This document shows positions 43,713 through 52,631 of a stretch of DNA of 64,000 nucleotides, piece after piece. The translations under genes and the position numbers were made by a program. The notes under the pieces were generated by a model that saw only the letters and a program-made list of their open reading frames with translations, had not been told where the DNA came from and ran no database searches. Position 1 is the stretch's first letter, and each line of letters opens with the position of its first letter. Origin of the DNA: Acidithiobacillus ferrooxidans ATCC 23270 (GTDB lineage Bacteria > Pseudomonadota > Gammaproteobacteria > Acidithiobacillales > Acidithiobacillaceae); the NCBI RefSeq assembly GCF_000021485.1, contig NC_011761.1, positions 2,200,001-2,264,000 of the forward strand. The letters run 5' to 3'.

Positions 43713-46057
43713 GCGACTGTCATGGAACACCACAGCGTAACCCGGGGTCGGCCAGGTTGCCGGTCATCGCCCTGGCGGGTAACCCGAATTGCGGCAAAAC
43801 CACCCTTTTCAATCTGCTGACCGGCGCTCATCAGCATGTGGGCAACTGGCCCGGCGTCACTGTGGAGCGGCGCAGCGGCACTATGACCCTGGGCCGCCGC
43901 AAAATCTCGGTGGTAGACCTTCCCGGTATCTACAGTCTGATGGGGGGTGGCGGAGAAGATCAGCGGGTGGCGCGCGATTTCCTATTGGATAGTGATATCG
44001 AACTGATCGTCAATATCGTCGACGCCTCCAATCTGGAGCGGCACATGGCGCTGACCGCCGAGCTTCTGGAAACAGGGCGCCCGATGGTTCTGGTCCTGAA
44101 CATGGTCGACGAGGCGGAAGCCCACGGTCTGCAGGTACGCAGCCATGAACTCTCGGCAGCCATGGGTATTCCGGTCATCCCCACGGTAGCCCGGAAAGCC
44201 AGGAGCCGCATCAGCCTGATGGAGGCCCTGACCCAGGCACTGGATCACCCCGCCCTGGGAAACATGCTCGATTATGGCCAGCTTATCGAAGCGGCACTCA
44301 CCGCTCTCGGCACCCTGCTGCCCGGTGACCCACCCGCTCACCGGCGCTTTACCGCTCTGTGCCTGCTGGAAGGGAACATCGACCCGGCCGACCCAAAAAC
44401 GCAGCATGCCCTGCGACAGATCAGCAGCGAACTCGCAGGAACGAGCGATGAAACCCCTGCCGACCTGATCATGGACCGGCGCTTCGCCTGGGCGCAGGAA
44501 ATGGCGACCATTGCGTTGCACCGCCAGGGTCCGGCCGGGCTCCGTCAAAAAATCACCGACCGACTGGATCGGGTGGTATTGAACGACTGGCTGGGCGTAC
44601 CGGTTTTTCTGGCGGTACTGTATCTGGTTTTCGTCGTCAGCTTCAGTGGCGGCAATGTCTTCCTGGACTTCTTCGATCAGGCCTCGGCAGCACTGCTGAT
44701 CCATGGCGTCGGTCACGTGCTGCTCGGCGCCGGGCTGCCCACCTGGCTGGTCTCCATCATCGCCGGTGGTATCGGCGGCGGGCTGAATCTGGTGATTTCC
44801 TTCATCCCACCCATCGGCCTCACTTTTCTCTTTCTCGCCTTTCTGGACGATTCGGGCTACATGGCCCGCGCCGCCTACGCCATGGACCGCCTGATGCGCC
44901 GTATGAGCTTACCCGGCAATGCCCTGGTGCCCATGGTCATCGGCTTCGGCTGCAATGTACCCGCCATCATGGGCTCGCGCATCATCGAAGACCCGCGGGG
45001 GCGCATTCTGACCGTGCTGATGCAGCCCTTCATGTCCTGCTCCGCACGCCTGACCATTTACATGGCCTTTGCCGTCGTGTTTTTCCGCAGCAACGGCGGC
45101 CAGGTGGTCTTTGCCCTCTATGTGCTGGGGATCATCGTTGCTCTACTGACGGCGTGGCTACTTGGCAAAACCGCCCTGCGCGGCGAGGTGCTGCCCTTCG
45201 TCATGGAACTGCCACCCTATCGCCTGCCCAGCTTCCGCAGCGTGTTTCTCCAGGCCTGGCAGCGCCTGAAGGTGTTTATCTTCCGGGTGGGTCGGGTGAT
45301 TGCGGTCATCGGCGTCGTGCTCTTTATTCTCCCTGGCATCGGCTGGACGGATCGCGGTCTGCGCAGCACCGACATCGACCATTCCCTGCTAGCCCAGGGT
45401 AGCCGCGCGCTGGTCCCGATTTTTGAACCCATGGGCATTCATCAAGACAACTGGCCCGCCATTTCCGGCCTGATTGCCGGAGCGGCCGCCAAGGAGATCG
45501 TGATCGGCACCCTCAACGGCATTTATCAGCGGCAGAATGCAGCCGACCTGATGGCGGACTACCGCGATCCCGACATCGCCGGGCAACTCCTGGGCGCGAT
45601 CAAAACCATCCCCGCCAACGCGGTTACTTTTTTTACCACACTGGATGATCCGCTCGGCCTCTCGGCCATGGACTCCACGGGTACCGCCGAACAGGCCTCC
45701 GGTGCCGAAAGCGCCACCCTGCAAGCCATTGCGGCCGGATTCACCCCCCTCTCCGCCTTTGCTTATCTGGTCTTTGTGCTGCTTTATGTACCCTGCGCCA
45801 GCACCATGGGGGCACTGCGCCGGGAAGTCGGATGGGGATGGATGAGCTTCTCCCTGCTTTATGGCACCGGCCTGGCCTGGAGCGCCAGCACGGTGATTTA
45901 CCAGTCGGGTACCTTCGCCAAACATCCCGGCTATTCTGCGGCATGGATCGCGGGAGTATTGGCGGCTTTTGCCTTGCTGGTTGTCGGTCTGCGGCTTTAT
46001 GGACAACGCAGCGACGCCCTATCCAAGCCATCTCAGCACCGAAGGGCGTCGGCATGA
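43709..46057 (+). CDS. feoB: Ferrous iron transporter FeoB
   Basis: This 782-residue protein has an N-terminal G domain (GNPNCGKTTLFNLLTG, DLPGIYSL, LNMVDEAEAHG), a helical GDI domain, and a membrane region with two Gate motifs (VIGFGCNVPAIMGSRIIEDP; PFMSCSARLTIYMAF). The length is normal. It is sandwiched by feoA and feoC with 4-nt overlaps on both sides. Confidence 0.97.
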   Translation: MSDCHGTPQRNPGSARLPVIALAGNPNCGKTTLFNLLTGAHQHVGNWPGVTVERRSGTMTLGRRKISVVDLPGIYSLMGGGGEDQRVARDFLLDSDIELIVNIVDASNLERHMALTAELLETGRPMVLVLNMVDEAEAHGLQVRSHELSAAMGIPVIPTVARKARSRISLMEALTQALDHPALGNMLDYGQLIEAALTALGTLLPGDPPAHRRFTALCLLEGNIDPADPKTQHALRQISSELAGTSDETPADLIMDRRFAWAQEMATIALHRQGPAGLRQKITDRLDRVVLNDWLGVPVFLAVLYLVFVVSFSGGNVFLDFFDQASAALLIHGVGHVLLGAGLPTWLVSIIAGGIGGGLNLVISFIPPIGLTFLFLAFLDDSGYMARAAYAMDRLMRRMSLPGNALVPMVIGFGCNVPAIMGSRIIEDPRGRILTVLMQPFMSCSARLTIYMAFAVVFFRSNGGQVVFALYVLGIIVALLTAWLLGKTALRGEVLPFVMELPPYRLPSFRSVFLQAWQRLKVFIFRVGRVIAVIGVVLFILPGIGWTDRGLRSTDIDHSLLAQGSRALVPIFEPMGIHQDNWPAISGLIAGAAAKEIVIGTLNGIYQRQNAADLMADYRDPDIAGQLLGAIKTIPANAVTFFTTLDDPLGLSAMDSTGTAEQASGAESATLQAIAAGFTPLSAFAYLVFVLLYVPCASTMGALRREVGWGWMSFSLLYGTGLAWSASTVIYQSGTFAKHPGYSAAWIAGVLAAFALLVVGLRLYGQRSDALSKPSQHRRASA

Positions 46058-46353
46058 AACCGTTATTCGCAGTTCGGGAGGTGCTGCAGAAACAAGGCAT
46101 GGCCAGCGCCAGTCAGATAGCTGCGGAATTGAAGCTCTCGGTCGGACTGGTCGAGGACATGCTGATGTACTGGCGGCGGCGCGACATGGTAGAGCAAGTA
46201 TCGGTGGGCGCCCGGGAAGGTTGTGGCCGTAGTTGCAAATCAGGCGCCTGCGGCAGTTGTGGCAACACCATGACGTCTTCTGTTCAGGCCTACCGCTGGT
46301 GCGACGGAAATCTCCTCGTGGAAAAGCTTCCATGCAAAGGGAAGATGGAATAG
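46054..46353 (+). CDS. feoC: FeoC-like Cys-rich winged-helix protein
   Basis: ATG 46054 overlaps the feoB stop. The N-terminal winged helix (VREVLQKQGMASASQIAAEL, LVEDMLMYWRRRDMVEQVSV) is followed by CGRSCKSGACGSCGN, a Cys cluster like the Fe-S/zinc loop of FeoC. Two more Cys follow near the C-terminus. It probably senses iron or redox state and modulates FeoB stability. Confidence 0.82.
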   Translation: MKPLFAVREVLQKQGMASASQIAAELKLSVGLVEDMLMYWRRRDMVEQVSVGAREGCGRSCKSGACGSCGNTMTSSVQAYRWCDGNLLVEKLPCKGKME

Positions 46354-46450
46354 GCGGTCACTTGCCCTATTGTCTCGGTGACGGGGTTCTCTATACTTAT
46401 CCCACAGGCCGGAACTGATGTTTGACTGGCCATGACGGACGAGGTGACAG

Positions 46451-47323
46451 GTGCGGGTAAAAGTGGCAGCCATTCAGATGGCCGTTGGCGAAGACGAGGC
46501 CGCGAATATTGCAAATGCGCTACAGCAGGTCAGCGTAGCGGCCGATGCCGGAGCGAGGATCATCCTCCTCCAGGAACTCTTCAGCACGCCGTACTTCTGC
46601 AAAGATCAGAATCCCGATTTCCTGACCCTGGCGCAGCCCCGCGACAGCCACCCCGCCCTGCTCGCCATGCAAAAGCTGGCGCGGCAACGCGAGATCGTGA
46701 TCCCAGTCAGTTTTTTTGAGCGCGCCAATAACGCCTTCTTCAACAGTTTGGTGGTTTTTGACGCCGACGGCAGCGATCTCGGGCTTTATCGCAAGGCGCA
46801 TATTCCGGACGGCCCCGGCTATCAGGAAAAGTTTTATTTCAGCCCGGGCGACACCGGGTTCCGCGTGTTCGACAGCCGCTACGGACGCCTCGGCGTCGCC
46901 ATCTGCTGGGACCAGTGGTTCCCGGAAGCGGCGCGGGTGATGGCCCTGCGGGGCGCCGAAATACTGCTCTACCCCACTGCCATCGGTTCCGAGCCTCAGG
47001 CACCGGAAATCCACAGTCGCGGGCACTGGACCCGGGTCATGCAGGGCCATGCCGCCGCCAACCTGATCCCCGTCGTGGCTGCCAATCGGGTGGGACGGGA
47101 AATCGGCCGGGAAAGCGAGATCACCTTCTATGGCGGTTCCTTCATCAGCGACGCGACCGGCGCACTCATCGCCCATGCCGGTCAGGAAGAAACCATCCTC
47201 TACGCCGATCTGGACCTGCAAGCCCTCGCTGCCCAGCGGCTGGAGTGGGGGCTCTTCCGGGATCGCCGCCCGGAACTCTATGCGCCCATCCTGACTTTGG
47301 ACGGAAATCCGCACCGTGGATGA
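46451..47323 (+). CDS. aguB: N-carbamoylputrescine amidase
   Basis: This 290-residue nitrilase-superfamily enzyme releases putrescine from N-carbamoylputrescine. The catalytic triad is Glu42 (LLQELFSTPYFC), Lys in LYRKAHIPDGPGYQEKFYF and Cys in RLGVAICWDQWFPEAARVMA. HWTRVMQGHAAANLIPVVAA is family-typical. The start is GTG 46451. It overlaps the next gene, suggesting a shared polyamine pathway. Confidence 0.93.
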   Translation: MRVKVAAIQMAVGEDEAANIANALQQVSVAADAGARIILLQELFSTPYFCKDQNPDFLTLAQPRDSHPALLAMQKLARQREIVIPVSFFERANNAFFNSLVVFDADGSDLGLYRKAHIPDGPGYQEKFYFSPGDTGFRVFDSRYGRLGVAICWDQWFPEAARVMALRGAEILLYPTAIGSEPQAPEIHSRGHWTRVMQGHAAANLIPVVAANRVGREIGRESEITFYGGSFISDATGALIAHAGQEETILYADLDLQALAAQRLEWGLFRDRRPELYAPILTLDGNPHRG

Positions 47324-48068
47324 TACCCACCCCTCAGCACCACCCGTTATCGCACTGAGTGCCTATGAGCGCAACGGGGAGGCCTTTTCCCTCGCCCCTC
47401 AATATGCCGCCGCCGTTTGTCAGGCGGGTGGGTTGCCCGTCCTCTTTCCGCCTCAGTGCCCCGAAGCCCAGGTCATCCTGTCGCGCTGTGACGCACTCGT
47501 GCTTACCGGCGGCGGCGACATCTCTCCCGATTTTTATGGCGCGCCGTGCGGCAACAGCACCCACGCCGTACACCGGGATCGCGATGCCGCCGAGATCGCT
47601 CTGGCGCGGGAAGCCATCGCCCGGGGTATCCCGGTACTCGGCATCTGCCGCGGCCTGCAGATCATCAACGTGGCGCTGGGCGGCGACCTGCTCCAGGACC
47701 TGCCCACCAGCATCGGCACTCGCATCTGCCATCGCAACGCCGAACATGACCCCGTCCTGCATGAGGTCATCGTCCTGCCGGACACGTTGCTGAGAGGCAT
47801 CGTCGGGCAGGATACCCTGGAGATATCCTCCTGGCACCACCAGGCCATCGCGAATATGGCCCCCGCGCTACGCATCAACGCCATCGCCGAAGATGGTGTC
47901 ATTGAAGCCGTGGACATGCCCGACAATCCGGACGTCTTCGCCGTCCAGTGGCACCCGGAACATACCGCCGCCGGTGACCCGCACCAACAGGCCCTGTTTG
48001 CCTGGCTGGTACAGCGCGCCGCTCGGCGCGTGGCGCGCTGGACGGGACACGGCGCGACAAAAAATTAG
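47316..48068 (+). CDS. Gamma-glutamyl hydrolase of the PuuD class
   Basis: This 250-residue class I glutamine-amidotransferase-type hydrolase has a nucleophile elbow VLGICRGLQIINVALGGDLL and the catalytic His-x-Glu in VFAVQWHPEHT. GGGDISPDFYG is typical of PuuD (gamma-glutamyl-GABA hydrolase). It follows aguB with an 8-nt overlap from GTG 47316, so a role in polyamine or gamma-glutamyl compound breakdown fits. Confidence 0.85.
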   Translation: MDDTHPSAPPVIALSAYERNGEAFSLAPQYAAAVCQAGGLPVLFPPQCPEAQVILSRCDALVLTGGGDISPDFYGAPCGNSTHAVHRDRDAAEIALAREAIARGIPVLGICRGLQIINVALGGDLLQDLPTSIGTRICHRNAEHDPVLHEVIVLPDTLLRGIVGQDTLEISSWHHQAIANMAPALRINAIAEDGVIEAVDMPDNPDVFAVQWHPEHTAAGDPHQQALFAWLVQRAARRVARWTGHGATKN

Positions 48069-48712
48069 CGGGAAGGGGTCCCGGCAGGCTGCAAACGCTG
48101 CTGCAGCCATGCCAGCGCGGCGGGAATCAGCGAAACCACGATGATGGCGACAAGCACCATACTCAGGTGGCTTTTGACCCAAGGAAAGCGCCCGAGAAAA
48201 TATCCCGCACCCAGCAAGCCCCCCACCCACAGGATCGCTCCTGTCAGATTGAAGCCCAGGAAGCGGCGATAGGGCATGGCGGCAATACCGGCCACAAAGG
48301 GCGCGAAGGTTCGGATAACCGGCAAAAAGCGGGCAATGATCACGGTTTTTCCGCCGTGTCGCACATAGAAGCGCCGGGTCGTATCCAGGTGCCGGACATT
48401 GAGCAGGCGCCCACCAAAGAGGTGGACACCCCAACGGCGGCCCACCGCGTAATTCACCGCATCACCCAGCACCGCGGCCGTCACCAGCAGACCCAGCAGC
48501 CCGGGTGCGCTCATGACGCCCACCCCGGCAAGCGTGCCGCAGATAAAAAGCATGGAGTCGCCCGGCAGGACCGGCATGATCACCAGCCCCGTTTCCGCAA
48601 AGAGGATCAGGAACAACAGGGCATAGACCCACGCCCCGTATTCCTGAAGAAGGATGGTCAGGTATTGGTCGAAATGCAGCAGGATCCGCACGAGGTGATG
48701 AATGTCCGGCAT
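48065..48712 (-). CDS. DedA-family membrane protein
   Basis: ATG 48712 gives 215 residues. The DedA core is plain: ETGLVIMPVLPGDSMLFICG, then NYAVGRRWGVHLFGGRLLN and IIARFLPVIRTFAPFVAGIA, with four to five membrane helices. DedA proteins are lipid flippases/scramblases (undecaprenyl phosphate recycling) or support pH and membrane homeostasis. It is the last gene of the lysR-GATase-118aa-dedA run and converges on the PuuD-type gene with a 4-nt overlap. Confidence 0.9.
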   Translation of the reverse strand: MPDIHHLVRILLHFDQYLTILLQEYGAWVYALLFLILFAETGLVIMPVLPGDSMLFICGTLAGVGVMSAPGLLGLLVTAAVLGDAVNYAVGRRWGVHLFGGRLLNVRHLDTTRRFYVRHGGKTVIIARFLPVIRTFAPFVAGIAAMPYRRFLGFNLTGAILWVGGLLGAGYFLGRFPWVKSHLSMVLVAIIVVSLIPAALAWLQQRLQPAGTPSR

Positions 48713-48743
48713 TATTGGCGCGATCACCCTCTGTAACGCGGAT

Positions 48744-49100
48744 TCATGCGTCTTCCGGCGCGCCGCAGTAGCGCTGATAGTGACGTTCGAACATCTTCTC
48801 CAGTTCCACAATCACGGTCTCCGCCGTATCCCCGCCCATCACATGCCTGGACATCAGATTGGAGGTGTCATTGAGCATTGCCTTGGCATCCAGCATGGCA
48901 TAGCTCTCGCGCAGGCGTTTGATGGCGCCGACGACGGTCTCTCCGTCTTTGGCGGGCAGCAGCTTCGGTTCCTGGGGTGCCACCGCCGGCTCCGGCCGTT
49001 GTCGGCTTTTCAGAAAATCCGCGAAGGCCAGTACCTGCTCCTGCTCCGCGCTCCCGAGCTTGCGCAGGACGCGGAGAAAATGACGCTCCCGGCTATTCAT
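48744..49100 (-). CDS. Conserved hypothetical protein (118 aa)
   Basis: ATG 49100 overlaps the upstream stop (ATGA). MNSRERHFLRVLRKLGSAEQ then LAFADFLKSRQRPEPA begins with a helical region of a type often found in small DNA- or protein-binding factors. The C-terminal half (AIKRLRESYAMLDAKAMLND) is also helical. No named family. It is coupled to the amidotransferase-like gene. Confidence 0.6.
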   Translation of the reverse strand: MNSRERHFLRVLRKLGSAEQEQVLAFADFLKSRQRPEPAVAPQEPKLLPAKDGETVVGAIKRLRESYAMLDAKAMLNDTSNLMSRHVMGGDTAETVIVELEKMFERHYQRYCGAPEDA

Positions 49101-49849
49101 ACATCCGCTCCGGTATCCACCTTGAGAGAAAACACCCGTGGCTTGCGCTTCTCGGTCATGAGGGACAACTCGCGGACCATGGCGATGATGACCCGGTCCG
49201 TGGTTTTCTGCATCTCCGGCCACAACGCCCGCGCCTGTTCCAGAAGTTCACCGATATTCCCGGGGGTTTCGCGGCCTTCTTCCATGAGGATGTCTTCAAT
49301 CAACCCCGGCTTCATCTCCGGCCGGAACAGCAGTCCCACAACCCCGTCCTCCGCGCGGAAGGCAATCCAGCGGCCGTCATCATCCACCACCAGCGGCTTG
49401 ATGTCTTCCGGCAAGGTCGCCGTCCCCGGAGACCAGACCATGACTCGGGCCCCGTCCACCGCCTGCGCCAACGGGTCGTCACGGCCTGCCTCCGTAGCAT
49501 GTGCCGTGGTGAAATAGGCGTTATGGTAAGGCTCTGGATGCAGTTCCGCCCCTTCGTACTGTGCCAGCAACAACGCGCCCAGACCGAAGCCGACCACCGG
49601 CCGCTTCGCCTTGCGAAAAATAGCGATGGTATTGAGCTCCTGGGTCAGCCATGTGTATCGGTCCGACTCCAGGGGGGACATCGGTCCACCCAACAGGAAC
49701 AATGCATCAAAGGTCAGGGCATTGCCCGGCAGTTCGCCACTGAGAAAAACCCGAAAGTAACTGAAACCGATGTCGCGTTTCTCCAGTTGACTCTCCACGA
49801 TGCCCAGGAACTCCGAGTAACTGTGCTGCACGACAGCGAAATGCTTCAT
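49097..49849 (-). CDS. Class I glutamine-amidotransferase-like protein, Cys missing
   Basis: From ATG 49849 the protein has 250 residues: MKHFAVVQHSYSEFLGIVES, then FDALFLLGGPMSPLESDRYT and KRPVVGFGLGALLLAQYEGA. The elbow normally reads G-x-C-x-G-x-Q; here it is GFGLGALLLA, so the nucleophile Cys is absent. It is probably not an amidotransferase but a binding or regulatory protein. The start lies 1 nt after the lysR stop. Confidence 0.7.
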   Translation of the reverse strand: MKHFAVVQHSYSEFLGIVESQLEKRDIGFSYFRVFLSGELPGNALTFDALFLLGGPMSPLESDRYTWLTQELNTIAIFRKAKRPVVGFGLGALLLAQYEGAELHPEPYHNAYFTTAHATEAGRDDPLAQAVDGARVMVWSPGTATLPEDIKPLVVDDDGRWIAFRAEDGVVGLLFRPEMKPGLIEDILMEEGRETPGNIGELLEQARALWPEMQKTTDRVIIAMVRELSLMTEKRKPRVFSLKVDTGADV

Positions 49850-49850
49850 G

Positions 49851-50777
49851 TCAAACCTCCCGACGTACCGGCACCGACAGCATGTCCCTGCTACAGCGAT
49901 CCTTGGCGAACTCCAGAAATTCATCCATCACCAGACTGCGGAATTTCTGCTTTTGATAGACGAAGGAATAAGGACGGGCCAGCGGCGGATCCAGCGGGCG
50001 GGCCAGCAAAGTCCCCAACGCCAGCTCCTTGAGGACAGTCGCCTCAGAAACGACCGCCACCCCCAGCCCGCCTTCCACGGCGCCCTTGACGGCTTCCGGG
50101 CTGCCCAGCTCCATGGTGATATTGAGATCGTTGGCATCCACGCCGACCTGATTCAGGTACTCCATGGTCACCTCACGGGTGCCCGATCCTTCTTCACGGG
50201 ACACGAAGGGATAATCCAGCAATTCCTGCGGCGTCACACTTTCGTGAGTGCCCAGGACATGGTCGGGATGGGCAATCACAATCATGGAGTCCATGCAACA
50301 CTTGAGGGTGGCGAGGCTCTTGTTGGTTACCAGACCTTCCACCAGCCCCAGATCGATACTGTTATCCTCGATCATGTGGACGATTTTATCCGTATTACCC
50401 ACATACATACGCACCTGCACATCGGGATACTTCATTTTGAAGTCACCCAGCACCCGCGGCAGCATGTATTCGGCAATGGTCGTGCTGGCACCAATGAACA
50501 GATGCCCGCGCAGATCGCCCGTCATTTCCCCCACCCGATTGGACATTTCGCCATAAAGCGAGATGATGCGCTCAGAGTAATCATAAACCACCATACCGGC
50601 CTCGGTGAGGCTGATGCGATTATGGGTGCGGTCAAACAAGCGCGTGTTGAACTGTTCTTCCAGCTGCTTGACCTGGAAGGTCACCGCCGGCTGGGTCATA
50701 TGCAGCGTATCCGCGGCCTTGGTAAAGCTGAGCAGCCTTGCCACCGTGTGAAAAACCTGTAAACGCCTGTCTGCCAT
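49851..50777 (-). CDS. LysR-family transcriptional regulator
   Basis: ATG 50777 has AGGAT upstream; TTG 50789 is an alternative. The HTH is LQVFHTVARLLSFTKAADTL then HMTQPAVTFQVKQLEEQFNT. A periplasmic-binding-like effector domain follows (GHLFIGASTTIAEYMLPRVL, GAVEGGLGVAVVSEATVLKE). The sequence is of the CysB/CbbR-like class that binds small metabolites. No RuBisCO or cys genes are adjacent, so the target is unknown; the coupled GATase-like gene is the first candidate. Confidence 0.88.
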   Translation of the reverse strand: MADRRLQVFHTVARLLSFTKAADTLHMTQPAVTFQVKQLEEQFNTRLFDRTHNRISLTEAGMVVYDYSERIISLYGEMSNRVGEMTGDLRGHLFIGASTTIAEYMLPRVLGDFKMKYPDVQVRMYVGNTDKIVHMIEDNSIDLGLVEGLVTNKSLATLKCCMDSMIVIAHPDHVLGTHESVTPQELLDYPFVSREEGSGTREVTMEYLNQVGVDANDLNITMELGSPEAVKGAVEGGLGVAVVSEATVLKELALGTLLARPLDPPLARPYSFVYQKQKFRSLVMDEFLEFAKDRCSRDMLSVPVRREV

Positions 50778-50861
50778 GGAAATCCTCAAGTCGCCCGCGA
50801 CTTTTCGCCAGTTTAGGGGTAATATCTGAGCGCTTCAATACAGTATTACGGAGGATACCCC

Positions 50862-51464
50862 ATGCCCAAGGCTTGGGAAAAGCTCGATCTGCAAGGCGCC
50901 GGGGTACAGAGTCTACAAATTCGCCTGCAAAAACTCCAGAAAAAATCTCTATGGGGTTATCTGTACTGGTGTTGTTTCCCGGTCGGCGCCCATCGCTTCT
51001 ACCTGGAACAGCCGTGGGCCTGGGCCTTTCCGCTGGTCAGCATGGCGATTGTCGCACTGGCTTTTCTGGGTCTGACCTGGGAGGCAGTCGGTTTCGCCGT
51101 CGCGCTCTGCGTCGCCGCGCTTTGGGATCTCAGCCGTATTGGTCCGTGGATCAGCGCCTACAACAAGGATCTGCGCAAGGCGAGCTGGTTTGCCAGACAA
51201 ACGCCAGCCGCTCCCGCCGATTACCAGGGGCGCGCGGACACCCGGGAACACCCCATGCTGTGGCAGCGCGAGCTACAGGACTATACCCAAACCAAGGAGA
51301 GCGAGCGCGCCGGTCATCCTGCCGCCAATGCGCCTGACAGGAAAGGCTTTGCACCGGGCCAGCGCCGACTTTCTTTCGCGGAACAGGAGCGACTGCTTGC
51401 GGAGATGGCGAAATCCGCCAAAAGCACAGCGGCGGAAAATCCACCCGATTCCACCGAAAAGTAA
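50862..51464 (+). CDS. TM2-like membrane protein with charged tail (200 aa)
   Basis: The middle reads WGYLYWCCFPVGAHRFYLEQ then WAWAFPLVSMAIVALAFLGL, matching the TM2 pattern (G-x-H-R-F-Y-L). The tail of about 100 residues is hydrophilic and cytoplasmic (FAEQERLLAEMAKSAKS). It is divergent from lysR. Function unknown. Confidence 0.65.
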   Translation: MPKAWEKLDLQGAGVQSLQIRLQKLQKKSLWGYLYWCCFPVGAHRFYLEQPWAWAFPLVSMAIVALAFLGLTWEAVGFAVALCVAALWDLSRIGPWISAYNKDLRKASWFARQTPAAPADYQGRADTREHPMLWQRELQDYTQTKESERAGHPAANAPDRKGFAPGQRRLSFAEQERLLAEMAKSAKSTAAENPPDSTEK

Positions 51465-51485
51465 GCGGAAGCCCTTCCCGGCCTG

Positions 51486-52631
51486 CTACTGCTCCTTTTC
51501 AAACATGGCCAGATAACGTTCCTTGGAAAGCGGAAGCTGTCTGGCCACCGCCAGGAAATCAGGGAGATGCAGCGGGGTACTGAGCCCCACCAGAGTGACA
51601 CCTATGCCGGGCGTGGAGCGCACAAACTGAATGGCGCGCTGCGCGGCATCGGCCAATTCCGGCATGGCTTCCTGCAGGGACGGCACCTCTTCCCGCGCCA
51701 GCAGACCTTTACCAAGGGGGTGGCTGGCCATGATGGTCAGCTTGAGCTGGAAAGCCGCCTGGATGGTGGAGCCGATGTTGCCCTGCCCCGTGACCTGACT
51801 GAAACGGGTGTAGGCCTCCGGCATCAGCGCGTTGAAAGGCAACTGCACTACCCGCAGATGATGGCGGTTTCCCTGCCCCGCCGCCTTCTCCGCCAGTCCG
51901 ATGAGGCTGGTCAGAGACTGGAACAGGGTATTATCCGTCTCTACCCGGCAGGCATTGAAGGTGGAAATGCCGTAGTAGCGAATCTTGTTGGCCTGCACCG
52001 CCGCTTCGAGCATAGTGAACACATCAGTCAGTTTGCGATACATCTGTTCTTTGCCGATCAAAGGGATATGCACCTCCGGCTGATCCACCAGAAACACATC
52101 CAGGGTTCCCAGACCGGTTTGCGCGCGCAACGTATCCAGTTGCCAGGCAATATATTCGGGGCTCAGACAGTGGACCCCCTGGGCCAGGTCCTCCTCTTTA
52201 CCCAGCCCCTTGGCCGCCACCTCCTCACGGAAGAATGTCAGCGGATCCTCTGGCCGTCCGTCGGGGAAGGTCAGAAAGCCCCCCTTGCCAACCACGAAAA
52301 ACTCCTCACGCTGGATACCTGCCGCTATCGCCTTTGCGATACCTACACCTACCGCCCGCCCGGCCCGCCCGAGGCGGTAGTTGGCACCCGTGTCGACGAC
52401 GTTGATGCCCGACTGCAAGGCCCGCGCCACAATGGCCGCCACCGCGACATCCGTCACGTCGTCCACGCCACCGGGGAAGGTACCGACGCCCAGGGAGGAT
52501 AGCTTGATGCGGGTGTTCAAAAAGTCACTGAAGTGTTCGTCAGCGAGAGTCCCGGCGAAGCGCGCCACATAGGCTTTGGTACCCGCACTGTTGGCGGCCC
52601 CCGGAATCAGTCCATTTTCCGCAGCATTCAC
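51486..52631 (-). CDS. Aldo/keto reductase family protein
   Basis: This 381-residue protein has SSLGVGTFPGG at the N-terminus, then INVVDTGANYRLGRAGRAVG (catalytic Asp/Tyr region) and TLDVFLVDQPEVHIPLIGKE, with C-terminal TPGIGVTLVGLSTPLHL. The (alpha/beta)8 NAD(P)H-dependent fold is likely; the substrate is unknown. ATG 52631 overlaps the stop of the deacetylase gene, making it the last gene of the cbbQO operon. Confidence 0.85.
   Translation of the reverse strand: MNAAENGLIPGAANSAGTKAYVARFAGTLADEHFSDFLNTRIKLSSLGVGTFPGGVDDVTDVAVAAIVARALQSGINVVDTGANYRLGRAGRAVGVGIAKAIAAGIQREEFFVVGKGGFLTFPDGRPEDPLTFFREEVAAKGLGKEEDLAQGVHCLSPEYIAWQLDTLRAQTGLGTLDVFLVDQPEVHIPLIGKEQMYRKLTDVFTMLEAAVQANKIRYYGISTFNACRVETDNTLFQSLTSLIGLAEKAAGQGNRHHLRVVQLPFNALMPEAYTRFSQVTGQGNIGSTIQAAFQLKLTIMASHPLGKGLLAREEVPSLQEAMPELADAAQRAIQFVRSTPGIGVTLVGLSTPLHLPDFLAVARQLPLSKERYLAMFEKEQ

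Noticed and set aside
49851-50777. Naming the LysR regulator CbbR
   Set aside because: The sequence is CbbR/CysB-like, but no RuBisCO or Calvin-cycle gene is divergent from it, and the cbbQO operon lies 6 kb away on the same strand.
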